DNA of 64,000 nucleotides, taken from NCBI GenBank assembly GCA_037440405.1, contig JBBIUE010000007.1:26037-90036 (forward strand), given 5' to 3'. The DNA is from JANMGV01 sp037440405. GTDB taxonomy: Bacteria > Planctomycetota > Planctomycetia > Pirellulales > Pirellulaceae. Below the pieces are notes generated by a model. That model was given only the letters and a program-made list of their open reading frames with translations. It did not search any database and was not told where the DNA came from. This document shows, in pieces, positions 8,254 through 17,212 of the stretch (its first letter is position 1; every line of letters starts with the position of its first letter). A program made the translations under genes and the position numbers.

Positions 8254-10878
8254 TTAACGGGTGCTCATCGACCGGAGCTTTTTCAGCCGAGGGGACCAAG
8301 CTGAGGGCGGATCCGGATGCGTCGCCAAGAGAAAATCAAGAAGTACTGCTGCGTCGGATTGCTTGCCTGATTCGACGTAGAACTGAGCAGTGCGCAGTCG
8401 CATCTCCCACCACCAAGGACTGTTCGCTGGGAGTCCAGCAGCAAGTCGCTGAAGCTGGCTGATCGCTTGATCGGGCTCGAAATCTCGAACCACCAAACAA
8501 CCATTGAAAAGTAGAAATTGGTTACGGGGAGACTTGCTGTCGAGCGATGCAAACGGATTTCGTCCGAGCTCCGCTTTTTCGTGTAGTTGCAGGACGGCAT
8601 CAAGTATGGTCAACCGCACTTTCAGAATTGCGCCGGAATGGCCTCCCACTGCTGCTGCGTTGGCCGAATACCTTTTCACAAGCTGTTGCAGCACTGGTAA
8701 CCAACGCTGGCGCAGGCTCGCCGTTCCATCGAGCACCAAACCGGATATCTGATCAATGACTGCCAGCTCTAATAGGCAATGCGGCTCGCGCTGATCGCTT
8801 GTTAGATGTTCCAGATGCTGTAGATCGGCCTCGTCTGGCTGCGTTCCACGTCGTGCAGAACGCAATAGCCTATCCAACAACGTCAAGCGATCGATCGATC
8901 GCTTCGTTTGCTCTTCAGACTCGGCGTCATCAAGTTTACCGATGTCGCGAAGTAGAGTCTGCAAATCCGTCGTCGCTGGAGTACTTGTCAAAAGACTTGG
9001 ATCAAGTAGCACCCTCCCTCCGTCGACGCTGAACCAGCGATCGTCGCGTACGAACTCCGGGATGAGCCGCTGCAATGCCACTCCCAGTGCCTTCGGTCTG
9101 GAATGTTCGGCATTCTCGCATGCATCCAACGCCACTCGAACCTCGTTCGTGATAGAAATGACGGGAGGAGTAGGCGACTCGCATCGAAGCAGCATGGCAA
9201 GAAGAGAAAGTCTCGCAAGTGCCCGCTCCAATACTTTTGCATCCGCCGTCTCGGGCAGGACCAATGCCTTCAGCCAAAGTCGAGCCGCCGATTCGACATC
9301 TCCCTGGCTGAGAAGCAATCGATCAAGATCATGTCGAGCTTTGGTGGCATGATCGTCCGCTGGCCAAGTTGCGATTTGAGTTTCCAGCAAACTCCGCAAT
9401 TTCTGTTTTCCCTCTTGGGTAAATGACTCGGATCGACTGATTTGATCCTGTGTTAACCAGATCGCCATAGCATGGCCAGAACTGGCCTGAGGATGATTGG
9501 AATGCCGCACCGAGACGGACGCGAATTTCTCGGAGGCTTGTTCCCATCTTTGTAGTTTTTGTAGGAGTGATGCGATCTGATAGCCAACCGAGAGAGCTCG
9601 TGAATCATTCTGCTCCTGAGCGAGCCATTCTGCTTTGATCAACTTGTCGATCGCTTCTTCGATGCGATTGGCCGCGAGACACTGCGAGACTTCCACGAAT
9701 ATCAAATCAATGGCCGTCGCTACCCTTGTCGTTGCTGCGGATCGATCATGGGCGGTCCGTCCGGCAATCACGGCTTCTGCCCGCAACCGCCAATAGTCTC
9801 CAAATCGCTCGCCAATCTGATCGCGAATATGGAGTACGGCTGCGAGTCCATCCGAAGACTCTGCAGAAGCGAATGCTAATTCGATTCTCTCCAATTCCAG
9901 GTTGGGATTGGAAAGGTCGCGATCGGACGATTGCAACAATTGTTTAGCCTGCTCCAAATTCCCTTGCAGCCGAAAACATTCGATTCGCTTGGCTTGAACA
10001 GTCGCTAGCAAATCAGGTGTCAGCGGCAGTTTGACCAACGCTTCGAGTCGCTTCTGAGCCTCTTCCAGCCTTTGAGCGAATACAAGGGCAGTGCAGCGAT
10101 ACAATTCCAAACGAGGCCGCCCAATCCAGTCGAGAGCGATGCGGTGATCAGCATCCTCGATGGCAGCCAGCATTTCTGCTCCGTAAGCGATAACGTTCGA
10201 ATCGCCCCGTGGGTATGCCTGAGTCCGAGTCCACAGTGCATCTGCCTTTAACAGTAACCATTCGTTGTACAACGTTTGAGCTTCGTTGGCGGCGGGCACC
10301 CGTTCGCGATCGCGACTCGGACTCGCGGAAAGTGCCAACAGTCGATCCAGCTCCGGACGCCATCGGTCGCACGCATCGAGAACATCTCGTGCCAAGCCGA
10401 GTGCTTGCTCTCGCGAATCGGCACGAGCCGGAGCGGCTAGATAATTCGCGAGTTCTGCGTTCGCAACGGCGAGACGGGCAACTTGCCATTTCCATTCGAT
10501 CCACAGCCAACGCCGTTCGTTCCGTTTGTCCTCGCGAAAGTGTTCGGTCGCCCGATCCAGTTCCTCTAACGAAGTCGCCCTTTGCTCATGAATGTTCGCG
10601 GCTTGCTGTCCCAAGCTCTCGATCAACCACATGGTCCAATGGGCGTAGGCGTCGCTACCGGGCGATTGTAGCGATTGCTGATGCTTGCAGTGCGCAATGG
10701 CCATCCCAAACAGCTTCAATTGCCACATTCGCTTGAGCACGTCGGGCTCGATGAAAGCGGCTTCATTGACATATCCCAAGCGAACTCGATCATCGCCGCA
10801 AGCGACTGGGGGAATCGCAGCAATGGCAACGAATAGGCAACAGAAGAAACAACGTTTCGAAAAACGGATTTGAACCAT
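8254..10878 (-). CDS. Large secreted TPR-like protein of unknown function
   Basis: An 874-residue protein. It starts with a signal peptide: basic MVQIRFSKR, a hydrophobic run with several Cys, then a likely cut after VACG. The rest is almost wholly alpha-helical and rich in Ala, Leu, Arg and Glu, with recurrent pairs of about 34 residues such as WEQASEKFASV, QGDVESAARLWLKAL and ESGKQSDAAVLLDFLLA. These are typical of tetratricopeptide-type repeats. No enzyme motif is visible. It starts 15 bases after the uxaE stop, so the two are probably co-transcribed even though their functions look unrelated. Planctomycetes often carry such periplasmic TPR proteins as scaffolds, which is the only role I can suggest. 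Confidence 0.75.
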   Translation of the reverse strand: MVQIRFSKRCFFCCLFVAIAAIPPVACGDDRVRLGYVNEAAFIEPDVLKRMWQLKLFGMAIAHCKHQQSLQSPGSDAYAHWTMWLIESLGQQAANIHEQRATSLEELDRATEHFREDKRNERRWLWIEWKWQVARLAVANAELANYLAAPARADSREQALGLARDVLDACDRWRPELDRLLALSASPSRDRERVPAANEAQTLYNEWLLLKADALWTRTQAYPRGDSNVIAYGAEMLAAIEDADHRIALDWIGRPRLELYRCTALVFAQRLEEAQKRLEALVKLPLTPDLLATVQAKRIECFRLQGNLEQAKQLLQSSDRDLSNPNLELERIELAFASAESSDGLAAVLHIRDQIGERFGDYWRLRAEAVIAGRTAHDRSAATTRVATAIDLIFVEVSQCLAANRIEEAIDKLIKAEWLAQEQNDSRALSVGYQIASLLQKLQRWEQASEKFASVSVRHSNHPQASSGHAMAIWLTQDQISRSESFTQEGKQKLRSLLETQIATWPADDHATKARHDLDRLLLSQGDVESAARLWLKALVLPETADAKVLERALARLSLLAMLLRCESPTPPVISITNEVRVALDACENAEHSRPKALGVALQRLIPEFVRDDRWFSVDGGRVLLDPSLLTSTPATTDLQTLLRDIGKLDDAESEEQTKRSIDRLTLLDRLLRSARRGTQPDEADLQHLEHLTSDQREPHCLLELAVIDQISGLVLDGTASLRQRWLPVLQQLVKRYSANAAAVGGHSGAILKVRLTILDAVLQLHEKAELGRNPFASLDSKSPRNQFLLFNGCLVVRDFEPDQAISQLQRLAAGLPANSPWWWEMRLRTAQFYVESGKQSDAAVLLDFLLATHPDPPSAWSPRLKKLRSMSTR

Positions 10879-10893
10879 AAGAACATTCTAGCA

Positions 10894-12144
10894 TCAGCCC
10901 AAAAAGAGAGGCTTCAAATGACGGTCAAATAGGTTCGTCGTAACTTGCGAACCGATGATTTCTCGGTGGGCTGTCGAGAGTTGAGCGAATCTGTCTGCTC
11001 GCTTCGCAGCCAGTTTGAATGCCACGTGCAATAGCTGTCGGACATGCGGATTGTACTCTTCGCAAACTGGATCATGACGAATAATACGTGCCAAACGATG
11101 CGATGGCCAGCCCTCGAAGTCATTTGGGGTTGGAAGCCGAGCAATGTCGATATCGAGTACGTTAGCGTAGGGTAAACATAAATCATCGCGATGAGAAAAA
11201 GCATCGCGATAAATTGCTTTCACGAAATCCGCTCCATCGTCGCCTGCTTCGCACAGTCCGATCAACTCCTCCAGCCACGTGGTCCCAGCCGTCTTCAAGT
11301 GGATGCCTTTTCCACTGTCCCGCAGGCCCTCGCGAATGATCGGATAGAGCGAAAACTTGTCACTGCCGCTGTGAACACTCAGCTTTAGGTTGTCCGGCAA
11401 GCCGAATTGCTCAACGGCGAAAGCGATCACAGCCAAATCATCACGAAATTCCGTGTCAAATTGATCGAGGTTGCCGACGAAGTCGATTCCTTTGTTGAAT
11501 CGACCAGAAAACTTTGGTGCGATCGTTTGAACAGGAACACCCTCGTCGGCTAACGCTGCGAGGATCACCAGCAATTGCGCCGGAGTCTGCGGTTCCTCGG
11601 TTTCGTCCATGGAGACCTCGACTATAAATGAACCCAGTTCCTTTCGTTCGGCGATGTAGCGGAAGGTGCGACCGGCTTCTTGAACAGCAGACAAGTATTC
11701 GCGCGCGATGGCACGAACTCCTTCGGGAGAAATCTGGATCGGTACCGAGATGCCGGGAACGTCGATGCCGTTCTCGAACTCGGTGTGACGTCGGACAAAG
11801 CTGTCGATACTTTCAATGCCCGCTGGCTTGCCGATACTCTCAGCTACGTCGATCGTAAAGAAGTCCGACACCTCCAAGAAACGATCGACTGTCGTTTGCC
11901 GAATATGATCAGCATCGATGTGCCATTTGCCAGACCAGCCTGCCTCCAAAACTGCATCGCGAGCGGATTGCAGTACTTGTGGTGGTTCCGATCCAATCAG
12001 CGAATGTTCGCGATTGGATTTGTTCCAAACAGGAGTCACCGAGATACCATGAGACTGCAACTGCTGAAAGGAACGCAATTGAAACGGAGCTTGCCGACCA
12101 AAACGGTCTCCGATTCCAAACGAATATTTATCGAGTTTGAGCAT
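10894..12144 (-). CDS. uxaE: Tagaturonate/fructuronate epimerase family protein (UxaE)
   Basis: A 416-residue protein. Recognisable family segments include KYSFGIGDRFG at the N-terminus, GKWHIDADHI, FTIDVAESIGKPA, FIVEVSMDE, and IAPKFSGRFNKGIDFVGN, followed by SVHSGSDKFSLYP with its His and Asp/Lys. Family knowledge: UxaE interconverts tagaturonate and fructuronate in hexuronate degradation and is a metal-dependent TIM-barrel enzyme. The gene diverges from a TIM-barrel sugar isomerase and an L-fucose-type oxidative pathway, so the locus as a whole handles deoxy- and uronic sugars from algal or plant polysaccharides. The start at 12144 is typical (MLKLDKYSFG). The next gene on the same strand starts 15 bases downstream. 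Confidence 0.8.
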   Translation of the reverse strand: MLKLDKYSFGIGDRFGRQAPFQLRSFQQLQSHGISVTPVWNKSNREHSLIGSEPPQVLQSARDAVLEAGWSGKWHIDADHIRQTTVDRFLEVSDFFTIDVAESIGKPAGIESIDSFVRRHTEFENGIDVPGISVPIQISPEGVRAIAREYLSAVQEAGRTFRYIAERKELGSFIVEVSMDETEEPQTPAQLLVILAALADEGVPVQTIAPKFSGRFNKGIDFVGNLDQFDTEFRDDLAVIAFAVEQFGLPDNLKLSVHSGSDKFSLYPIIREGLRDSGKGIHLKTAGTTWLEELIGLCEAGDDGADFVKAIYRDAFSHRDDLCLPYANVLDIDIARLPTPNDFEGWPSHRLARIIRHDPVCEEYNPHVRQLLHVAFKLAAKRADRFAQLSTAHREIIGSQVTTNLFDRHLKPLFLG

Positions 12145-12214
12145 GACGCATGGCCCAGTACCGCTTCGCGAGCAAAAGCGATATCTTGTTAGCTTTCTGT
12201 TGGGAGGTCAATCG

Positions 12215-13030
12215 GTGATTCGATCGGCGGTTACAGTCTGTTTCATCCACGAGGCCAAGAACGGTCCCTTCGTTTTCCATGGCGATTTGGATGGTCATGC
12301 GCGTCTGGCCGCAAATCTGGGATTTGATGCGATTGAGTTGTTTCCGCCTGTCGAGGGAATGGACTTGTCTCAGATTCGCCAAGTCTTGCGGGAGTTCGGA
12401 CTGTCCGTTTCCGCAGTCGGAACCGGTGCCGGTTGGGTGCAGCGTCGATGGACGTTGACGGACCTCGATGCAATTGTCCGTCGCCAAGCCAAGCAGTTTA
12501 TCCGCCACATTATCGATTTTTCGGGTGAACTGGGAGCTCCAGCCATCGTCGGCTCGATGCAGGGAAATTCGGGGCCAGCCACACGCGGTGAAGCCCTGAA
12601 ATGGTTCGCAGAAGCTTTGCTCGAGTTGTCGGAGTATGCTTTCGAAAAATGGGAGATGCCATTGCTTTACGAGCCGCTCAATCGGTACGAAAGCAATCTC
12701 ATCAATCACTTGAGTGAAACCGCGTCATGGCTGGAAAGTATATCCGCTCGGCATGTTCGTATCCTTTCGGACTTATTCCATGCGAACATTGAAGAGGCGA
12801 ATATTGCCGAGGCGATTCGGGGTATCGGAAGTCGCCTTGGACATGTTCATTTTGCAGACTCCAATCGGGAAGCTGTGGGACGCGGACATACGGCGATGGA
12901 ACCAATCATCCAGGCACTCCATGACATCCATTATCACGGCTACTTGTCGGCAGAGATTTTTCCGCGTCCTACTCCGGAAATTGCCGCCCAAGCCACGATC
13001 GATTCCTTTCGCAAGCTAGTTCATCCATGA
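12215..13030 (+). CDS. Xylose-isomerase-like TIM-barrel sugar isomerase/epimerase
   Basis: A roughly 271-residue AP-endonuclease-2/xylose isomerase-like TIM barrel (IolE/IolI/Hyi group). Metal-ligand and substrate strands visible are FDAIELFPPVEG, LLYEPLNRYESN with the conserved Glu, ILSDLFHANIEE with Asp/His, LGHVHFADSNRE with His, and YLSAEIFPRP with the last Glu. A longer frame opens at an ATG at 12137, but that overlaps the divergent uxaE start. The GTG at 12215 has a strong Shine-Dalgarno (GGGAGG at 12202-12207) at good spacing, so I chose it. It heads a four-gene plus-strand run with FucU, a lactonase-type amidohydrolase and an aldo/keto reductase. A 2-keto-sugar epimerase is likely. 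The exact substrate is unknown. Confidence 0.82.
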   Translation: MIRSAVTVCFIHEAKNGPFVFHGDLDGHARLAANLGFDAIELFPPVEGMDLSQIRQVLREFGLSVSAVGTGAGWVQRRWTLTDLDAIVRRQAKQFIRHIIDFSGELGAPAIVGSMQGNSGPATRGEALKWFAEALLELSEYAFEKWEMPLLYEPLNRYESNLINHLSETASWLESISARHVRILSDLFHANIEEANIAEAIRGIGSRLGHVHFADSNREAVGRGHTAMEPIIQALHDIHYHGYLSAEIFPRPTPEIAAQATIDSFRKLVHP

Positions 13031-13082
13031 ACGACAATCGTTGTACTTCGGGACCAACGGATAGACAGAGGCGACGTCCAAC

Positions 13083-13529
13083 ATGCTAAAGACTCATCTA
13101 TTGCACCCAGACATTTTGCGAGTACTCGCTCGCTGCGGACATCATGCCAAGATACTCATTGCCGACGGAAATTACCCTGCATCTTCGACTCTCGGCAAAA
13201 ACGCGGAGCTCGTCAGCCTACAACTCCTTCCAGGTCTTCCCACCGTCGCTCAAGTCCTGCGTGCCTTGATCGCCACGATTCCGATCGACGAAGTGAATAC
13301 GATGGGTATCGACCCGAGTGATCCTTATGCTTTGAGTGGTGATCCACCGGTGTGGAAGGAATATCGAACCATCCTTGTTGAAAATGGAATGAACGTCGAA
13401 CTCAAGCCGATCATGAAATGGGAATTCTATAAAGCGGTCGCCTCTGACGATCATGTGTTGACCATCCAGACAGCCGATCAAGCACTTTGGGCCAATCTAT
13501 TGCTATCGGTTGGGGTTCGTAAGCCATGA
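13083..13529 (+). CDS. fucU: L-fucose mutarotase / RbsD-FucU family protein
   Basis: A 148-residue protein of normal length for the family. The N-terminal motif LLHPDILRVLARCGHHAKILIADGNYP carries the conserved His (GHHAKI) and the Asp-Gly-Asn-Tyr-Pro segment seen in FucU and RbsD. FucU rather than RbsD is favoured by the LPGLPTVAQVL segment and by the neighbours. Reaction: interconversion of alpha- and beta-pyranose anomers, which speeds entry of L-fucose into catabolism. The stop overlaps the start of the amidohydrolase by 4 bases. Together with a lactonase-type hydrolase and an AKR dehydrogenase it fits non-phosphorylating L-fucose oxidation. Confidence 0.87.
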   Translation: MLKTHLLHPDILRVLARCGHHAKILIADGNYPASSTLGKNAELVSLQLLPGLPTVAQVLRALIATIPIDEVNTMGIDPSDPYALSGDPPVWKEYRTILVENGMNVELKPIMKWEFYKAVASDDHVLTIQTADQALWANLLLSVGVRKP

Positions 13530-14365
13530 TCGAAGCCATCGACGCACACCAGCACTATTGGACGTATTCCGCCAGCGAGTATCCGTGGATTCAGGCGGAC
13601 TGGCCCATTCGGAAGGATTTCTTGCCGACCGATTTGGCAAAGGAATGGGAGGCAGTGCCCGTCGGCGGCTGTGTGGCCGTTCAAGCGAGGCAGTCTCTCG
13701 AGGAGACTCGCTGGCTGCTCGAACTCGCGGACCAATTCGATTTTGTGCGAGGCGTGGTAGGCTGGGTCGAATTGCGCTCCGATAAACTCGAGGAGCAACT
13801 GCGGCAGTTTTCCAGCCACCCAAAGTTTGTCGGTGTTCGCCATGTGGTTCAGGATGAACCCAACGACGATTTTATGCTCGGCGAAGCCTTTCAGCGCGGT
13901 ATTGGTCGCTTGGCGGAATTCGACCTGACCTATGACATTCTGATTTACCCTCGCCAGCTTCCGGCCGCAATTCGTTTGGTAGAGCGATTTCCGCATCAGC
14001 CCTTTGTTTTGGATCATCTTGCCAAGCCACTCATCAAAGAACGGAAGATCGATCCTTGGAAAGCGCAGATCCGAGAACTCGCGTCATTCCCGAACGTTCA
14101 ATGCAAACTTTCAGGCGTTGTTACCGAAGCTGATTGGCATCAATGGAAAGCGGATGATTTTCGCCCCTATTTCGACGTGGTGAGCGAGTGCTTCGGTAGC
14201 GATCGTCTGATGTTCGGCTCCGACTGGCCGGTTTGTTTGCTTGCCGGAAGTTATGAGCGAGTCCACTCGTTGGCTCGATCAGCCATCGCATCCTGGCCGG
14301 AGGAAGATGCTGAAAAGTTTTTTCGGCGCAATGCAACTCGCTTCTATGGACTGGATCAACCATGA
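13526..14365 (+). CDS. Amidohydrolase, probable L-fuconolactonase-type lactonase
   Basis: A 279-residue amidohydrolase-superfamily (COG3618) protein. The metal motif DAHQHYWTY is at the N-terminus. Later strands include VKF/VGVRHVVQDE, the FVLDHLAKP motif with its His, and RLMFGSDWPVC with the catalytic Asp near the C-terminus. Family knowledge: members hydrolyse sugar lactones such as L-fucono-1,5-lactone or L-rhamnonolactone, or related 2-pyrone dicarboxylates. The 4-base overlaps with fucU upstream and the AKR downstream argue for the L-fuconolactonase role between mutarotation, oxidation and ring opening. A fuconate dehydratase is not in the window, so the rest of the pathway lies elsewhere. 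Confidence 0.85.
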   Translation: MIEAIDAHQHYWTYSASEYPWIQADWPIRKDFLPTDLAKEWEAVPVGGCVAVQARQSLEETRWLLELADQFDFVRGVVGWVELRSDKLEEQLRQFSSHPKFVGVRHVVQDEPNDDFMLGEAFQRGIGRLAEFDLTYDILIYPRQLPAAIRLVERFPHQPFVLDHLAKPLIKERKIDPWKAQIRELASFPNVQCKLSGVVTEADWHQWKADDFRPYFDVVSECFGSDRLMFGSDWPVCLLAGSYERVHSLARSAIASWPEEDAEKFFRRNATRFYGLDQP

Positions 14366-15300
14366 AAACCCGTCGACTAGGCAGGACCAATCTCGAGCTG
14401 CCCATTTTGAGCTTTGGGGCGTCATCGCTCGGAGCGGAATTTCGGAGCGTATCGTTGCCAGAAGTTTTTCGCTCGATCGAGGTCGCTCTCGACTTGGGAC
14501 TGAATTTCATCGATACCAGCCCGTTTTATGGTCGCGGCATGAGCGAAGTTCTTCTGGGTGTAGCACTGCAGGATGTACCTCGCGACAAATACCTACTCTG
14601 CACAAAGTTGGGCCGTTACGATGTCGGCCATTTCGACTTCTCTGCTCGCCGTGTCGCTGAAAGTGTCGACGTCTCTCTGCATCGTTTGCGCTGTGGGTAC
14701 CTCGACATCGTCCTTTGCCACGACATCGAGTTTGTCCCTTTGCAGCAGATCATCGACGAAACGCTCCCAGCGCTTCGCAAGCAACAGGAAGCTGGCAAGG
14801 TTCGATATGTCGGCATCAGCGGTTATCCCCAGAAAATATTTCATCGCATCTGTGCGGAAACAAACATCGATTGTGTCTTGAGCTACAACCAGTACACGTT
14901 GCAGAACACTCGGTTTGCAGATGAGACGATTCCGATGCTTAAGGAGAAAGGGGTTGGCATCATGAATGGCGGTCCGTTTAGCGCTCGATTGCTAACGAAT
15001 GCTCCGTTGCCGGTTTGGTTCCGCGATCCGCCCGAAGTTCAAGCCGCCGCGCGGCGAGCGGCTGAGCATTGCCATCAACGAGGTGTCGACATCGCTCAAT
15101 TGGCGTTGCAGTTCTGCTTGCACAACGAAGATATATCGACCACCATTGCGGGGAGCGCTAATCCGGACAACATCGCCAAATGGGTTCGATGGGCAGAACA
15201 GCCGATCGATCAACAACTGCTCGCGGAAGTCCTCGACATACTCGCACCGGTCAAGAACATCGGGCACCGAGAGGGGCTACCAGAAAACAATGATCCCTGA
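14362..15300 (+). CDS. Aldo/keto reductase, probable L-fucose (D-threo-aldose) 1-dehydrogenase
   Basis: A 312-residue NAD(P)-dependent AKR. The tetrad can be read: Asp and Tyr in FIDTSPFYGRGMSE, Lys in YLLCTKLGR, and His in DIVLCHDIEF. The cofactor-binding C-terminal segment is STTIAGSANPDNI. D-threo-aldose 1-dehydrogenases of this family oxidise L-fucose to L-fucono-lactone. The gene order fucU, lactonase, AKR makes that the best assignment. It is the last gene of the run and overlaps the lactonase stop by 4 bases. Other aldose or galactose oxidation is possible. It converges with dnaB across about 300 bases. Confidence 0.85.
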   Translation: MKTRRLGRTNLELPILSFGASSLGAEFRSVSLPEVFRSIEVALDLGLNFIDTSPFYGRGMSEVLLGVALQDVPRDKYLLCTKLGRYDVGHFDFSARRVAESVDVSLHRLRCGYLDIVLCHDIEFVPLQQIIDETLPALRKQQEAGKVRYVGISGYPQKIFHRICAETNIDCVLSYNQYTLQNTRFADETIPMLKEKGVGIMNGGPFSARLLTNAPLPVWFRDPPEVQAAARRAAEHCHQRGVDIAQLALQFCLHNEDISTTIAGSANPDNIAKWVRWAEQPIDQQLLAEVLDILAPVKNIGHREGLPENNDP

Positions 15301-15604
15301 CCGTGTGACCCTTCTTGAGAATACTCGCCTCCGAGGAGGGGAAGGCGAGGAAGGGAAAGAGGAGCGGCAATTCATTCTGACAATCATGATCCGCTAACCT
15401 AGCGTCGGAAAAACGTCTCGTCCCTCACTGACGTTTCGGGCTGGCTTGGGTTCGCCAGCTCCTTGCACGACAATGTCACCTTGTCGCTCGATGCGATCGA
15501 GTGGCATCGATCTTGTGACCCGTCGGCCACATGATCGTGAAGACAAGGAATCGACGATTTGCACTTGTGGGCAATTGTTTGCAAATTCTGGGATTGCATC
15601 GGCG
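15301..15604. other. Convergent intergenic stretch without a gene
   Basis: About 300 bases between the AKR and dnaB stops. No credible ORF. It contains a GC-rich imperfect hairpin around 15325-15352 and the palindromic pair listed separately at 15410-15435, both consistent with transcription ending from both sides. Confidence 0.6.
15410..15435 (-). terminator. Possible intrinsic terminator for dnaB (REP-like hairpin)
   Basis: AAACGTC at 15410-15416 and GACGTTT at 15429-15435 form a perfect 7-bp stem. On the minus strand the stem ends in a run of five T. It lies about 170 bases beyond the dnaB stop. The loop region (CTCGTCCCTCACTGACG and its complement) resembles repeat families that I recall as abundant in Rhodopirellula genomes, so it may be a repeat rather than a dedicated terminator. 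Confidence 0.35.
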
Positions 15605-17092
15605 TTAAATCATTTCGTAGCCACCGGGAGGTACGATGGCTTCGCGGAAGGTATCGAGTTCATCGTATCGCGTTGGTGCGCGATCGGAGAATCTGGTGAA
15701 ATGTTGATCCCAAATCAAATCAACGGTGCCGATAGGACCATTGCGTTGTTTCGCGATGATAAGTTCTGCCTGTCCGGCATACTGTTTCGCCTCCTCATCT
15801 CGGTGGTAGTATTCCTCGCGATGGACAAACATCACGACGTCTGCGTCCTGCTCGATGGCACCTGACTCACGAAGATGACTGAGCTTGGGACGATGATCTT
15901 TGCCTTCCTCGGTTTGACGATTGAGCTGGGAGAGGCATAGCACTGGGATATTAAACTCGCGCGCGAGCTGTTTCAATCGACGGGCAATTTTCGCGACTTG
16001 CTCTTGCCTGGGGTCCTTGGAATTATCTGGAGTGATCAACTGCAAGTAGTCGATGACAATCAATCGCAATCGGCTATCGGTCGTTTTCCTCTCTCGTTCC
16101 TTCTGATTGATCCGCCGAGCGACTGCGGCAATCTCGCTAACCGTGCGACTCGGAGCAAAATCGACATAGAGCGGAGCTTTACTCAGTTCGACGGCCTTGT
16201 TCACCAGTCGAGAACGCTCCTGAGCTTCGAAGCTACCATTGCGCAGATTCTTGCTGTTCACTTTTGCCGAGGAGCATAGAAGTCGATCTGCCAATTCTAT
16301 AGCCGACATTTCTAAGCTGACAAACAACACGGGAACTCCACCGCGCATGGCGACCTGCTCGGCGATGTTCATCGCTAACGCTGTTTTTCCCATGCTGGGC
16401 CGTGCGGCCAAAATCACCAGCTCGCCATCGTGCAGCCCGCCAGTCAGATTGTCCAGATCGCGGAAATGGGTCTCGATGCCGGCTGTCGTGTGTTTTCCCT
16501 TCAATCGATCGTCGATCCGACTCATCGCTTCGCGAAGAACATCGCCGATGATTGCCGTCGAGTTGGCCATCCGTTGGTCCTGGATGGCGAAGATCTTCTG
16601 CTCTGCTTTCGATACAAGCTCGTTCGGCGAATTCGACTCATCATACGCTTCCTGCAAGATCGAAGTTGAAGCATCAATCAGTCGTCTCAGCGTCCCACGC
16701 GCGCTGACAATCTCCGCGTAATAATTGGCATGCGCTGCGTGCTGCACGGACTGCGTTAGCTTGTAGATGTAAGCGGTACCACCAATCAACTCGAAATCGC
16801 CATTCTCCTTCAGGGTGCTCACCAGAAGTGTTACATCAACCCTTTTTCCCCGGTCGACGAGTTGCCGCATCGCGGAATACACTTTTCGATTGGCATCATC
16901 GAAGAAGTCATCATCTTTCAGAGTCAGAATCATCTCGTTGGCGATATGCGGTGCCAAGATCATACATCCAAGAACCGACATCTCCGCTTCCAAGTCATGG
17001 GGCGCTACTCGATCGATCGTCTTGTCGCGCACTGGTCTTTGCCGATCCACGCGCACTTTACTCTTGGTGCGTTTTTCTTCTTCCGTTCCCAT
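15605..17092 (-). CDS. dnaB: Replicative DNA helicase DnaB
   Basis: A 495-residue protein, slightly longer than the usual ~450-470. The DnaB N-terminal helical domain begins with DLEAEMSVLGCMI. The RecA-like motor carries Walker A in ARPSMGKTALAMN, the Walker B IVIDYLQLI, the segment SQLNRQTE, and the C-terminal LRESGAIEQDADVV with FRxR-type downstream residues. Role: hexameric 5'-3' helicase that unwinds DNA at the replication fork. The 20-odd residues before the domain (KRTKSKVRVDRQRP) are basic and probably disordered. The next gene upstream on the same strand ends about 120 bases away, so it may have its own promoter. No intein is seen. Confidence 0.96.
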   Translation of the reverse strand: MGTEEEKRTKSKVRVDRQRPVRDKTIDRVAPHDLEAEMSVLGCMILAPHIANEMILTLKDDDFFDDANRKVYSAMRQLVDRGKRVDVTLLVSTLKENGDFELIGGTAYIYKLTQSVQHAAHANYYAEIVSARGTLRRLIDASTSILQEAYDESNSPNELVSKAEQKIFAIQDQRMANSTAIIGDVLREAMSRIDDRLKGKHTTAGIETHFRDLDNLTGGLHDGELVILAARPSMGKTALAMNIAEQVAMRGGVPVLFVSLEMSAIELADRLLCSSAKVNSKNLRNGSFEAQERSRLVNKAVELSKAPLYVDFAPSRTVSEIAAVARRINQKERERKTTDSRLRLIVIDYLQLITPDNSKDPRQEQVAKIARRLKQLAREFNIPVLCLSQLNRQTEEGKDHRPKLSHLRESGAIEQDADVVMFVHREEYYHRDEEAKQYAGQAELIIAKQRNGPIGTVDLIWDQHFTRFSDRAPTRYDELDTFREAIVPPGGYEMI

Positions 17093-17212
17093 CGCTCCCT
17101 CTCTCCAGATTCCCGTGTTCGGTCATCGATTCGCTTTGACCAGGTGTATTGTAGGTATCGATGGTCGATAAAGTAGTCATGCCCACATTTAGTAGCCATC
17201 GTCTCTTTGTCT

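Noticed and set aside
12137..12214. Upstream ATG extension of the TIM-barrel isomerase
   Set aside because: It overlaps the divergent uxaE start and lacks a ribosome-binding site, while the GTG at 12215 has GGGAGG.
15325..15352. GC-rich hairpin after the aldo/keto reductase
   Set aside because: CTCGCC and GGCGAG pair, but no T run follows, so I do not call a terminator.
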